DNA from: Hyalangium gracile
GTDB taxonomy: Bacteria > Myxococcota > Myxococcia > Myxococcales > Myxococcaceae
Direction of reading: 5' to 3'
Length of the DNA stretch: 64,000 nt
Assembly (NCBI RefSeq): GCF_020103725.1
Contig: NZ_JAHXBG010000006.1
Coordinates: 434,001-498,000, forward strand
Below, in pieces: positions 28,252 to 36,735 of this stretch (position 1 is its first letter; the number at the start of each line of letters is the position of its first letter). The notes under the pieces are model-generated. The model saw nothing but the letters and a program-made list of their open reading frames with translations, had not been told where the DNA came from and searched no databases. The position numbers and the translations under genes are program-made.

Positions 28252-29370
28252 ATGCGGATCCTCCACATCTACAGCGGCAACCTCTACGGCGGCATCGAGA
28301 CGTTCCTGCGGACGCTGGCCCGCGTGCAGCGCGGCGCCCCCGAGCTGGTGCACGACTTCGCCCTCTGCTTCGAGGGGCGGCTGAGCCAGGAGCTGCGCGA
28401 GGCGGGCGCGACGGTTCACCTGCTGGGCGCGGTGCGGGTTCGTCACCCGTGGACGCTGTGGCGCGCGCGCGGCGAGCTGACACGGCTGCTGGAGCGGGAA
28501 GGCTACGCGGCGGTGGTGTGCCACGCGGCGTGGCCGCAGGCGCTCTTCGGGCCGGTGGTGCGCACGCTCGGGGTGCCGCTGCTGTTCTACCAGCATGACA
28601 CGCTGACGGGGCGGCACTGGCTGGAGCGGTGGGCGCGCGTCACCGAGCCGGATCTGGTCATCTCCAACAGCCGGTTCTCGGCGGGGAACCTGGCGAACGT
28701 GTACCCGCGCGCTCGCTACAAGGTGCGCTACTACCCGGTGCCACCTCCGGAGCCCGCGGATCCGAACGAGCGCTCCCGGGTGCGTGCCGAGCTGGGCGCG
28801 AAGGAGCAGGACGTCGTCATCGTTCAGTCCTGCCGGATGGAGGGGTGGAAGGGGCACCGCCTGCTGCTGGAGGCGCTCGGGCGGCTGACGGGGCTGCCGG
28901 GCTGGGGGCTCTGGGTGGCGGGCGGGGCGCAGCGCCCGGAGGAGGTGCGCTACCTGAAGGAGCTGGAGGGCATGGTCTCCCGGCTCGGGCTGGGCGAGCG
29001 CGTGCGGTTCCTGGGCCAGCGGACGGATGTGCCTCGGCTGCTGCGGGCGGGGGACATCCACTGCCAGCCCAACATGGGGCCCGAGCCGTTCGGCCTCGCT
29101 TTCATCGAGGCGCTGCAGGCGGGGCTGCCCGTGGTCACCACGGCGATGGGCGCTCCGTTGGAGACGATCGACAGCACCTGTGGCGTCCTCGTGGAGCCGG
29201 AGCCCGGGGCGCTGGCCGAGGCGCTTCAGCGGTTGATTCAGGATGGAGAGGAGCGGCGCCGGCTGGGGGCGGGAGGTCCCGCGCGCGCGCTGGCGCTGTG
29301 CGAGCCGTCCGTCTACCTGCGAGGGCTGGCCGAGGACGTCCGCTCGCTCGCGGAGCGGAGACGTTCGTGA
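28252..29370 (+). CDS. GT4 glycosyltransferase
   Basis: 372 aa, ATG start. N-terminal half begins MRILHIYSGNLYGGIETFL. The donor half has IVQSCRMEGWKGHRLLLEAL, VRFLGQRTDVPRLLRAGD and the EX7E-type EPFGLAFIEALQAGLPVVTT. No membrane segment is visible. It adds one sugar in repeat-unit assembly; specificity is unknown. Its stop overlaps the GTG of the Wzy gene by 4 bp, so both belong to one transcript with wzc. Confidence 0.87.
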   Translation: MRILHIYSGNLYGGIETFLRTLARVQRGAPELVHDFALCFEGRLSQELREAGATVHLLGAVRVRHPWTLWRARGELTRLLEREGYAAVVCHAAWPQALFGPVVRTLGVPLLFYQHDTLTGRHWLERWARVTEPDLVISNSRFSAGNLANVYPRARYKVRYYPVPPPEPADPNERSRVRAELGAKEQDVVIVQSCRMEGWKGHRLLLEALGRLTGLPGWGLWVAGGAQRPEEVRYLKELEGMVSRLGLGERVRFLGQRTDVPRLLRAGDIHCQPNMGPEPFGLAFIEALQAGLPVVTTAMGAPLETIDSTCGVLVEPEPGALAEALQRLIQDGEERRRLGAGGPARALALCEPSVYLRGLAEDVRSLAERRRS

Positions 29371-30902
29371 GGAGTCCCCGGTCGGGAGCCCCCGCTGTCC
29401 CGAAGCGCCCGGAGCTCCAGGGGCCGGGAGTGCTGCGGCGTCGCTACACCCGCCCCGCGCCTGCGGGAGCCGGGCCTCGTGCTCCGGAGACTCGACCCGA
29501 GGAGGCTCAGGCCTCCGGGATGGAGGGCAGCGAGGCTCCCGAGAGCGCTCCGGCGCGTGGGAGCATCTGGGCCTCGAGCTTCGTGGTCCCCTGCTTCATC
29601 GCCGTGCAGATCCTCTGCCAGCTGGCGCTGCTGGTGGAGGCGCTGGCGCCGCTGCGGGTGGTCTTCCGCATCTTCTCGTTCGGAGCCAGCCTGGGGATGC
29701 TGGTGCTGGTGCCGGGCCGCTCCATGAGGCACCCGGCCTTGCCGTTCGTGCTCGCCGCGATGGCGTTCACCACGCTGAACATCTTCCACCCGGAGACGGG
29801 CAGCTACCTGGCGGCGGGGGCCCAATTGGGCATCCAGTTCTCCGTCATGGTGCCGCTGCTGTGGGTGACGCGGCTGCGCATGGACGCCGCGGCGTTCCGG
29901 CGCACCCTGGCGCTGCTCTTCCTCTTCAACGCGGCGAGCGCCGCCGTGGGAGTGCTGCAGGTCTACTTTCCAGGGCAGTTCCAGCCCACGCTGTCCTCCG
30001 TGGTCGCGAACCTGGGCGAGAACTACAACCAGAGCCTCCAGTTCGAAGTGGCGGGAGGACAGCGCATCTTCCGGCCCTTCGGGCTCACGGACACGCCGGG
30101 CGGCGCCGCCACGGGTGCCTTCTATTCGGTGCTGCTGGGGGCTGGGTTCCTGATCAGCTCCAAGCGCGGCGTCATCCGGGCGCTGAGCGTTGGCGGCATC
30201 TTCCTGGGCATCGTCAGCCTCTATCTCTGCCAGGTGCGCGCCACCGCGGTGATGCTGCTCGTGTGCCTGCTGGCGATCGCGGGCGTGCTGGCCCTCAACG
30301 GCCGGCTGATGCGGATGACGAAGCTGGTCCTGGTGGTGGGCGGCTTCGCCATCGCGGGCTTCGGCTGGGCGGTGACGCTGGGCGGAGATGCCATCACCCA
30401 GCGCTGGGGCAGCCTCGTCGAGGCGGAAGCGGGCGAGGTCTACTACAACAACCGCGGCTACTTCCTGGAGGGCTCCATCGGCTACTTCCTGCCCGAGTAC
30501 CCGCTGGGCGCGGGGCTCGGGCGCTATGGGATGGCCAACGCCTACTTCGGCGACAGGAGCCAGCGCTCCCTGTGGGCGGAGATTCAGTGGACGGCGTGGA
30601 TCTTCGATGGGGGCATTCCCGTGCTGGTGCTCTATCCGCTGGGACTCATCGTGTCGCTGATATGGGCGCTACGACTGGCCTTCCTCCGGGATGACGCGCA
30701 CGAATTCTGGCTGTGGGGCACCATCCTCGTGGGGTACAACCTGGGGGCCATCGCCATCACGTTCAGCTACCCGTTCTTCCTGAGCCAGTCGGGCATGGTG
30801 TTCTGGTTGCTCAATGCGGCCCTCTTCGGGGCCTACCAGCACGCGGTCCGACAGGCGCCTCGCCCCGCTGCCAATGCGACCCTACACCCTCATCGCCGGT
30901 GA
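29367..30902 (+). CDS. wzy: Wzy-type polysaccharide polymerase (O-antigen ligase-like membrane protein)
   Basis: 511 aa from GTG 29367 overlapping the previous stop. About 70 Pro/Arg-rich residues precede ~11 hydrophobic segments. A large periplasmic loop after VYFPGQFQPTLSSVV carries GENYNQSLQFEVAGGQRIFRP, and there is a second loop at NRGYFLEGSIGYFLPEYPLGAGLGRYG. This layout (many segments, two Arg-containing periplasmic loops) is that of Wzy polymerases, which join lipid-linked repeat units in the periplasm. Sequence conservation in this family is low, so the call rests on topology and its place between wzc and GT genes. It overlaps the next GT4 by 29 bp. Confidence 0.75.
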   Translation: MRSPRSGAPAVPKRPELQGPGVLRRRYTRPAPAGAGPRAPETRPEEAQASGMEGSEAPESAPARGSIWASSFVVPCFIAVQILCQLALLVEALAPLRVVFRIFSFGASLGMLVLVPGRSMRHPALPFVLAAMAFTTLNIFHPETGSYLAAGAQLGIQFSVMVPLLWVTRLRMDAAAFRRTLALLFLFNAASAAVGVLQVYFPGQFQPTLSSVVANLGENYNQSLQFEVAGGQRIFRPFGLTDTPGGAATGAFYSVLLGAGFLISSKRGVIRALSVGGIFLGIVSLYLCQVRATAVMLLVCLLAIAGVLALNGRLMRMTKLVLVVGGFAIAGFGWAVTLGGDAITQRWGSLVEAEAGEVYYNNRGYFLEGSIGYFLPEYPLGAGLGRYGMANAYFGDRSQRSLWAEIQWTAWIFDGGIPVLVLYPLGLIVSLIWALRLAFLRDDAHEFWLWGTILVGYNLGAIAITFSYPFFLSQSGMVFWLLNAALFGAYQHAVRQAPRPAANATLHPHRR

Positions 30903-32019
30903 CTTTGTCGCGACGGGAGGGATGGACCGGGCCAACCTCGCGCTGGCGAGCTACCTCGCGCGGCAGGGCGGCCCCGTGCGGCTGGTGGCCCATCGGATCG
31001 CGGCGGAGCTGCTGGCGTACCCGAACGTGCGCTTCATCCAGGTGCCGAAGCCCGCGGGCGCGTACCTGCTCGGAGAGCCGCTGCTGGATGCGGCGGGACG
31101 CTACTGGGGCCTGCGGACCCTGGCGGAGGGGGGCGAGGTGGTCGCCAACGGTGGCAACTGCACCATCCCGGCGGTGAACTGGCTCCACTACGTCCATGCG
31201 GCCTATGCGTCGGAGGGCACGGGCTCGTTGGTGCGCAGGCTGAAGACGGTGGTGAGCAACCGGTACTACAGGCATACCGAGCGCCGGGCCGTGCGGAAGG
31301 CACGCCTCGTCATCGCGAACTCGGAGCGCACGCGGGAGGACATCCTCCGGGCCACGGGCATCTCCTCCGAGCGGGTGCACATCATCTATCTGGGAAGCGA
31401 TCCGGAGCGCTTCCGCCCGACCCCACCCGAGGAGCGGCGTGCGGCCCGAGCGACGCTGGGCTGGCCCGAGGCACGGCGGGTGGCGATCTTCGTGGGAGCG
31501 CTGGGGGATCGCCGCAAGGGGTTCGACACGCTGTTCGAGGCCTGGGCCCGGCTGTGTGCGCGCGGCGACTGGGACGTGGACCTCAAGGTGGCGGGTGGGG
31601 GCGCGCAGCTGGAGAGCTGGCGGCACAAGGTTCGGACGCGAGGGCTGGGAGAGCGCATCCAGTTCCTGGGCTTCCGCAAGGACATCCAGGTGGTGATGGC
31701 CGCGGCGGATCTGCTCGTCTCTCCCACGCGGTATGAGTCGTACGGGCTGGGCGTCCATGAGGCGCTGTGTACGGGGCTGCCAGCGCTCGTGAGCCGCGCG
31801 ACGGGGGTGGCGGAGCGCTATCCGCCCGAGCTGCGCGCTCTGCTGCTGGATGATCCGGATGACGCTGGGGAGCTGGTCCAGAAGCTGGAGGCGTGGCGGG
31901 CGCAGGGGCCGGCACTCGCGCCCCATGTCGCGGAGCTGTCCGCCACACTGCGCGCGTGGACCTGGGACCGCATGGCCGCCGAGATGGTCGGGTTGTTGGA
32001 GCGCGAGCGGTCGAGATAG
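30874..32019 (+). CDS. GT4 glycosyltransferase
   Basis: 381 aa from ATG 30874 (start MRPYTLIAGDFVATGGMDRA), inside the 3' end of wzy in another frame. The donor domain has IFVGALGDRRKGFDTLFEAW, IQFLGFRKDIQVVMAAADLL and the EX7E-like ESYGLGVHEALCTGLPALVS. The overlap with wzy indicates coupled translation. Last gene of the plus-strand run begun by wzc, and convergent with the next GT4 gene. Sugar specificity is unknown. Confidence 0.87.
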   Translation: MRPYTLIAGDFVATGGMDRANLALASYLARQGGPVRLVAHRIAAELLAYPNVRFIQVPKPAGAYLLGEPLLDAAGRYWGLRTLAEGGEVVANGGNCTIPAVNWLHYVHAAYASEGTGSLVRRLKTVVSNRYYRHTERRAVRKARLVIANSERTREDILRATGISSERVHIIYLGSDPERFRPTPPEERRAARATLGWPEARRVAIFVGALGDRRKGFDTLFEAWARLCARGDWDVDLKVAGGGAQLESWRHKVRTRGLGERIQFLGFRKDIQVVMAAADLLVSPTRYESYGLGVHEALCTGLPALVSRATGVAERYPPELRALLLDDPDDAGELVQKLEAWRAQGPALAPHVAELSATLRAWTWDRMAAEMVGLLERERSR

Positions 32020-32024
32020 GCCCG

Positions 32025-33167
32025 TCAGCCCAGCACGGACTCGAAGAAGTCGAGGTGCTCCCGGGCCACCACGGGCCAGGCGAACCGCGTCACCGCTCGT
32101 TCTCGCCCCCGCGCGGACAGCTCCTGTCGGCGCTCCGGACTCTCCAGCAGCTCCGAGAGCGCCGCCGACCAGGCCGTCACGTCCGCCTCGGGCAGCACCC
32201 GGCCCGCATCGCCCGCTGTATGAGGAATTTCTCCGGAGTCGCTCGTCAGCACCGGCACTCCACACGCGAACCCCTCCGCCAGCATCCGGCCGAACTGCTC
32301 CTTCCACCGGGGCGTCGTCTGGCTCGGCGCGCACAGCACATCCATCGCGTTGAGTGCCCTCGGCACGCGGGCGTGTGGCACGCCCGTGACGACCCTGACC
32401 CGATTCCCCTGGCGCTCGGCCCACGCTCGCAGGCTGGCCTCCAGCGGGCCGCCTCCCACGAAGAGCGCTCGCCAGGGCGTGGTGAGCCGCTCCAGCACCT
32501 GGCGCAGCAGCTCCACGCCTTTCTCCGGCACGAAGCGCCCGAGGTACCCCACCACGGGTGGCCCCTCCGCCTCCCACCCCAGCTCGCGCAGGAAGTCCGC
32601 TCCCGCCGCTCGGTCCGGCTGGAAGAGCTCCATGTCCACTCCCATCGGGATGTAGCGCGCCGGACGCCCTGCGTACCCTGGCCGGGTGAGCAGGTTCTGC
32701 TTCACCGTCTCTCCAAAGGCCACCCAGCCCGCCGCGCGCGACACCACCCACCGCTCGAGCTGGGCGAATGGTGGCGGGTAGCGCTTGTACAGGTTCTGCG
32801 CCGTGGAGAAGACGAGCGGCACGCGCCGAGGCGTCAGCAGCGCCACCTCCGCCCCGGCGAACACGTACGGCTCCTCCCACGAGTGCACCAGGTCCACGCC
32901 GCTCGCCAGCTTCGCTCGCAGCTCCGGCCCATAGACGAACACGTGCGCCGAGCGGCTGAAGAGGGCGCGCACCTCCTCGACCCGGCTCGCCTCGCCCGCC
33001 TCGCGCTGGAGCGTGATGGGGCTGAGGTCTCCATGGAAGAAGCGCGGCGCCACCGCCGTCACCTCCCACCGCCCCGCGCCCACCCGAGCCATCTCGTTGG
33101 CCAGGCGCCGGTTGAGCGTGACGACGTAGGAGTGAGAGACACTCACCAGCCGGCGTGGCCGCGTCAC
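32025..33167 (-). CDS. GT4 glycosyltransferase
   Basis: 380 aa. The acceptor half includes VDLVHSWEEPYVFAG. The donor half has VVGYLGRFVPEKGVELLRQVL and the EX7E region KEQFGRMLAEGFACGVPVLTS. Its start overlaps the stop of the upstream GT4 by 4 bp, so these two form a minus-strand pair running toward the wzc transcript. Substrates cannot be read from sequence. The 5-bp gap to the convergent GT4 leaves no room for a terminator. Confidence 0.86.
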   Translation of the reverse strand: MTRPRRLVSVSHSYVVTLNRRLANEMARVGAGRWEVTAVAPRFFHGDLSPITLQREAGEASRVEEVRALFSRSAHVFVYGPELRAKLASGVDLVHSWEEPYVFAGAEVALLTPRRVPLVFSTAQNLYKRYPPPFAQLERWVVSRAAGWVAFGETVKQNLLTRPGYAGRPARYIPMGVDMELFQPDRAAGADFLRELGWEAEGPPVVGYLGRFVPEKGVELLRQVLERLTTPWRALFVGGGPLEASLRAWAERQGNRVRVVTGVPHARVPRALNAMDVLCAPSQTTPRWKEQFGRMLAEGFACGVPVLTSDSGEIPHTAGDAGRVLPEADVTAWSAALSELLESPERRQELSARGRERAVTRFAWPVVAREHLDFFESVLG

Positions 33168-34399
33168 CCGGAACCTCCCGCTCGCGCCAGCTCCCGGTAG
33201 AGGTCCAGGATCTCCCGGGCGTAGCGCTCTCGGGAGAAGCGTTCGACCGCCGTCCGTCGCGCCGCCTGTCCCAGCCGCTCACGCAGCCCCGCATCCTCCA
33301 TGAGGCTCCTCAGCGCCGCCGCCAGCGCCTCCGCGTCCCCCGAGGGCAGCGTCACCGCATCCACACCGTCGGTCAGCTGCTCCGCGGCTCCACTGGCGCG
33401 AGAGATGACCGCCGGCCGCCCGCACGCCAGCGCCTCCGCGATGGTGAGGCCGAACGGCTCCCGGCGGGTGCTCGCATGCACGAAGATGTCCAGCGCCCGG
33501 TAGACGGCCGCCGGCTCCCGCTGGAACGGCACGAACCCCACGCGCCCGCTCAGCCCCAGGCGCTCCACCTGCCCCCGCAGCTCCTCCTCGGAGAACTGCG
33601 AGTCCGGCGTGCGGTACAGCGGCGCACCCACGAGATAGAAGCGAGCGGGCAGGGCGGGGTGCTCGCGCAGCAACCGGGCCGCTGCCTGAAGGAAGACCTC
33701 CTGGCCCTTCCAGCGCGCATAGGTGGCCACCAGCCCCAGCCTCAGTGTCCCCGCTGGAGCCGGAGTCAGTCCCGCCAGCGCATCCAGCCGCGGCCCATCC
33801 CCCGCCCCGGGTGCGAAGCGCCCCACGTCCACGCCGTTGTACACGACATGCACGGGAACGGAGCCCAGCACCTCGCGAGCATCCGTACCCACCGCGCGCG
33901 AGTTGGCGATTGCCGCCGTCGCCAGAGGGCGCAGCGCCCGCAGGGCCTGTCTCACCAGCGGCCGCTCACCGATGAAGTCGTGGATGTGCCACACCCGCCC
34001 CACGGGCAGGCCCACGGTGGCGGGGCTCAGCAAGTGGGTCTTGATGCCATTGGAGTGGAGCAGGTGGGGCCGCAGGGAGCGGACCTCGCGACGCAGCGCC
34101 CGCAGGTAGCCGGAGAGCAGCCCCGGAGCAGGCGCAAGACCTCGAGCCATCCCCCAGAGTGCTCGAGCCCCCTGGCCTCGCAGCCCACTGTCCCCCAGGG
34201 CCGAGAGTCGCTCGGGCAGCGGCAGGAGCCGGCTGTCCACCCCGAGCGCACGCGCCTCTTCCAGCAGCGGCCCTTCGGTGCCTGTGAGCAGGTGCAGCGA
34301 GAGCGCCGGGTCCAGCTCGCGCAGACATGCGAGCAGGTCCAGCAACGCGCGCTCGGCCCCGCCCAGCACTCCCACGGGATTGAGGAAGAGGATGCGCAA
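33164..34399 (-). CDS. GT4 glycosyltransferase
   Basis: 411 aa starting MRILFLNPVGVLGGAERALL, a typical GT4 N-terminus whose Gly-Gly loop contacts the donor. The donor half has LRLGLVATYARWKGQEVFLQA, VGFVPFQREPAAVYRALDIF and the EX7E site REPFGLTIAEALACGRPAVIS. A 4-bp ATGA overlap leads into the next GT4. A hairpin that probably ends the pilin transcript lies just before the start codon, so this gene probably has its own promoter or depends on read-through from the pilin. Confidence 0.87.
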   Translation of the reverse strand: MRILFLNPVGVLGGAERALLDLLACLRELDPALSLHLLTGTEGPLLEEARALGVDSRLLPLPERLSALGDSGLRGQGARALWGMARGLAPAPGLLSGYLRALRREVRSLRPHLLHSNGIKTHLLSPATVGLPVGRVWHIHDFIGERPLVRQALRALRPLATAAIANSRAVGTDAREVLGSVPVHVVYNGVDVGRFAPGAGDGPRLDALAGLTPAPAGTLRLGLVATYARWKGQEVFLQAAARLLREHPALPARFYLVGAPLYRTPDSQFSEEELRGQVERLGLSGRVGFVPFQREPAAVYRALDIFVHASTRREPFGLTIAEALACGRPAVISRASGAAEQLTDGVDAVTLPSGDAEALAAALRSLMEDAGLRERLGQAARRTAVERFSRERYAREILDLYRELARAGGSG

Positions 34400-34400
34400 G

Positions 34401-34431
34401 GCCCGGTGACCGAATCAGACCGGCACCGGGC
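34401..34431 (-). terminator. Hairpin downstream of the pilin gene
   Basis: A perfect 8-bp stem GCCCGGTG/CACCGGGC closes a 15-base loop, 22 bases past the pilin stop codon and 2 bases before the next gene's start. It is GC-rich with no U-run. It would reduce read-through from the strongly expressed pilin into the glycosyltransferase genes. Confidence 0.45.
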
Positions 34432-34452
34432 GGTCAAGCCAGACGCGGGACG

Positions 34453-35094
34453 TCAGTTGCAGTCCACGTCGTTGTTGGAGTTGTACGGCTCGCCCGCGGC
34501 GATGTGGTCCGACACGCCGCCCGTGTTCGGGCAGGCCGGCGTCAGGTCGCCATCCGCCGAGGTGATCAGCCAGGTGTCCGCCGTGTCGCCCACGTTGTTG
34601 TCCACGTCACCGGCGCCGTACACCAGGAAGTCCCAGCTCTGGTCATCGCCATAGAGGCCGGCGTTGACGCTCAGGCCGTTGGTGGTGCCCTGCTGATCCC
34701 ACGTGGCGCCGCCGGGCGGCACCGGAGTGAACGAGGACGGGAAGCTGGTGAAGCGGAACGTGTCCACGCCCACGCACTGCGCCGCGCCATTGAGCACCGC
34801 GTTGATGCCGCTGCGGTCCTCGATGGTGCTGCAGCTGTCCTCCAGGTGGTAGCTGTAGCGGTTGCCGCGCTCGGGCGCGAAGCCCGTGGAGTGGATGTCC
34901 GCCGGCGGCTTGCGCTGCAGCGTGCGCATGCTGGTGAAGAGGCTCTTCAGGTTGGTGGCCACCTCGGACTGACGCGCACGCGCCTGGAGTCGCAGGAAAC
35001 TCGGGACGGCAATGCTTGCCAGGATTCCGATGATTGCCACGACGATCATGAGCTCGATGAGGGTGAAGCCGCGGTGCTGACGCTGGGTCGCCAT
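34453..35094 (-). CDS. Type IV pilin-like protein (PilA paralogue)
   Basis: 213 aa from ATG 35094. The prepilin signature is complete: short basic leader MATQRQHRG, cleavage G9|F10, FTLIELMIVV with Glu at mature position 5, and a long N-terminal helix through LQARARQSEVATNLKSLF. It closely follows Myxococcus PilA in this part and in GFAPERGNRYSY. The C-terminal globular domain has four Cys, including a terminal CN. Mature protein ~204 residues, the normal size for a major pilin. Expected to be exported and assembled by the PilB/C/Q system, which is not in this window. It sits alone between polysaccharide genes with its own sigma-54-type promoter, so it may be a secondary or minor pilin. Confidence 0.9.
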   Translation of the reverse strand: MATQRQHRGFTLIELMIVVAIIGILASIAVPSFLRLQARARQSEVATNLKSLFTSMRTLQRKPPADIHSTGFAPERGNRYSYHLEDSCSTIEDRSGINAVLNGAAQCVGVDTFRFTSFPSSFTPVPPGGATWDQQGTTNGLSVNAGLYGDDQSWDFLVYGAGDVDNNVGDTADTWLITSADGDLTPACPNTGGVSDHIAAGEPYNSNNDVDCN

Positions 35095-35112
35095 GGGGGC
35101 TCCTTCGGAGGA

Positions 35113-35415
35113 ACAAAAAACGTCGTGCCCTGACGAGGGAGCAAGCGCCGAGCCATACGCTCCGTGGGGAACGCCCGCGCGCGTTGACGAAAACGGGCGC
35201 TTTGGATCGTCCAGAGGGGTTGTATGAGATCCAACCGGCATGGACGGGCCGCCGGATCGCGCGTCGCCGGATCCGTGGTGGCTGTCACGGGTACGCTGGG
35301 CCTGCACAGCGCGTCGGAGCCGCTGTGTGTTCACCGTGGACTCAGACCCGCGTCGCACGCTGATGCACGGCAGTGAACGACATGCCCAAAATTGTCAGCA
35401 GGTGACGTTTTTTGT
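35113..35415. repeat. Inverted repeat pair ACAAAAAACGTC / GACGTTTTTTGT
   Basis: Two perfect 12-bp inverted copies lie at 35113-35124 and 35404-35415, about 280 bp apart, bracketing the pilin promoter region. The near arm lies in the pilin leader, just upstream of the ribosome-binding site. A-tracts this long are rare in this window. Function unknown; possibly paired binding sites or a DNA-bending element. Confidence 0.45.
35140..35155 (-). promoter_or_regulatory. Sigma-54 promoter of the pilin gene
   Basis: On the minus strand TGGCTCGGCGCTTGCT matches TGGCACRNNNNTTGCW at 15 of 16 positions with exact -24/-12 spacing. Transcription would start near 35130, giving a ~36-nt leader ending in AAGGAG before the ATG. 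Myxococcus pilA is known to be transcribed by sigma-54 with PilR, so the context supports it strongly. Confidence 0.8.
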
Positions 35416-35518
35416 CGCAACCTCCAGGAGCGAAGCTCCACTGGAGCGCAACCTTTCCACCCGAGCCGTACGAGCTGAGCCGCGAGCGGATGCGCACGAC
35501 CGGGTGCGGAGAGCTGTA

Positions 35519-36697
35519 TTACCCGAGTGCCCCGGTTTTCGCAACACCCCTGGCAGGCTTGCGTAGCCAGTGCCGGGCGGGCTCTTCGATGTGCTGGAAG
35601 AGGAAGAGGGAGAGGGCGACGGCCACCGGGGCCAGCAGCAGGGCGACGGCGTTGTGGGGCAGCGCCAGGGTGCGTGTGTTGAGGGCGAGCGCGTACCCCA
35701 TCAGCGAGCCGTGCAGCAGGTAGAGGGCATAGCTGGCGCCGCCGAGCCGCACGAGCGGGCGGGTGCCCAGCGTCAGCCCGTTGCCGGCGACACCACAGGC
35801 CAGCAGCCAGATGGCGAGCCCGAACAGTGGGACGAGCACCCCCATCTGTGCCGCTGGCGTGGGCTTGGGGGGCAACAGGAGGATCACCGTGGAAATTGCC
35901 ACGCAGGTGGCGAGCAGGCCCACGGTGCGCGTGGCCTCACTGCCCCGAGGGGCTCGGCGGCAGAACAGCAGCCCGAGGCAGATGCCGATGACGAACTCGT
36001 GGAGTCGCGCCACCGGCAGGAGGTAGCCGGGGTACAGGCTCCAGGCGCGCAGGGCGCTCGCCACGAGCGGCAGCGAGCCTTGTTCGCCGAGCTTCGTCGC
36101 GAAGTCTCCCGCGACGAAGGGCGCCGTACCCAGCAGCCAGGCCGCGAGGGTGACTCCGAGCAGGCGGCGCGAGCTCTGTCGCGCGAGCCAGCGGCCCACG
36201 AAGGGGAACACCGCGTAGAAGAACGCCTCGATGGACAGCGTCCACGCCATGATGTTCCACGTGGGTCGCTGGAGATCGAACCAGGACTGGGTCAGGGTGA
36301 GTGTGGAGATGGAGATGCGCGCCACTTCGCCGGGGGTGGTGGCTGGCTCGGCCTGACGAAGGAAGTGGATGAACAGGGGAATGTCCACCACGAGCGCCAG
36401 CAGATAGATGGGATAGATGCGTGCGAAGCGGGCTCGGAAGAACTCCCGCGTCGTCCCCACGAAGCCGCCCCGCTCGCCCAGGTAGTTGTAGGCGAGGATG
36501 AAGCCGGACAGGACGAAGAACAGGCTCACGGTGGTGAAGCCCGCCTGGAACAGCTTGCCCAGGAACCCCGGCGCGGCCGGCTCGCAGGGCGCGCAGTAGA
36601 AGTGGTAGGCGACCACGCTCATCGCGGCGAAGAAGCGCAGCCCGGTGCATGCGTGCAGCGGAGGGCGGCGGAGAGCGAGTAGGGGCGAGGAAGCCAT
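35519..36697 (-). CDS. OafA-type membrane O-acyltransferase (acyltransferase 3 family)
   Basis: 392 aa with ~10 hydrophobic segments. The N-terminal GLRFFAAMSVVAYHFYCAP carries the family's conserved R (GLR) and the active-site H in the second motif. FFVLSGFILAYNY and WSFxx-like MAWTLSIEAFFYAVFPF follow. It transfers an acyl (usually acetyl) group to a sugar of the repeat unit at the inner membrane. This is one of three such proteins in the locus, pointing to a heavily acylated polymer. The sugar acylated is unknown. It is 39 bp downstream of a GT4 gene on the same strand. Confidence 0.87.
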   Translation of the reverse strand: MASSPLLALRRPPLHACTGLRFFAAMSVVAYHFYCAPCEPAAPGFLGKLFQAGFTTVSLFFVLSGFILAYNYLGERGGFVGTTREFFRARFARIYPIYLLALVVDIPLFIHFLRQAEPATTPGEVARISISTLTLTQSWFDLQRPTWNIMAWTLSIEAFFYAVFPFVGRWLARQSSRRLLGVTLAAWLLGTAPFVAGDFATKLGEQGSLPLVASALRAWSLYPGYLLPVARLHEFVIGICLGLLFCRRAPRGSEATRTVGLLATCVAISTVILLLPPKPTPAAQMGVLVPLFGLAIWLLACGVAGNGLTLGTRPLVRLGGASYALYLLHGSLMGYALALNTRTLALPHNAVALLLAPVAVALSLFLFQHIEEPARHWLRKPARGVAKTGALG

Positions 36698-36735
36698 GGA
36701 CGGAAGGGGCCGGCACTGTACCAGCCGGCTCGGGC

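Larger units (their letters stand above)
35095..35518. other. 424-bp intergenic region upstream of the pilin
   Basis: No coding sequence is convincing here. It holds the sigma-54-type promoter (35140-35155) and a 12-bp perfect inverted repeat (arms 35113-35124 and 35404-35415). There is also a strong hairpin at 35422-35446 (GGAGC-GAA-GCTCC inside CTCCA/TGGAG) past the 3' end of the acyltransferase gene. The ~250 bases between promoter and far arm could hold activator sites for a NtrC-type regulator such as PilR. Confidence 0.5.

Noticed and set aside
28629-29366. Long N-terminal extension of the Wzy protein
   Set aside because: The frame is open but lies in another frame of the upstream GT4; the GTG at 29367 overlapping that gene's stop is the better start.
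30811-33294. An 827-codon minus-strand frame over two GT4 genes
   Set aside because: It spans two convergent real genes and gives Arg/Gly-rich sequence unlike any family.
35422-35446. Hairpin CTCCA-GGAGC-GAA-GCTCC-AC-TGGAG as a terminator
   Set aside because: It is stable but no U-run follows on the strand of the acyltransferase gene, so I list it only within the intergenic description.
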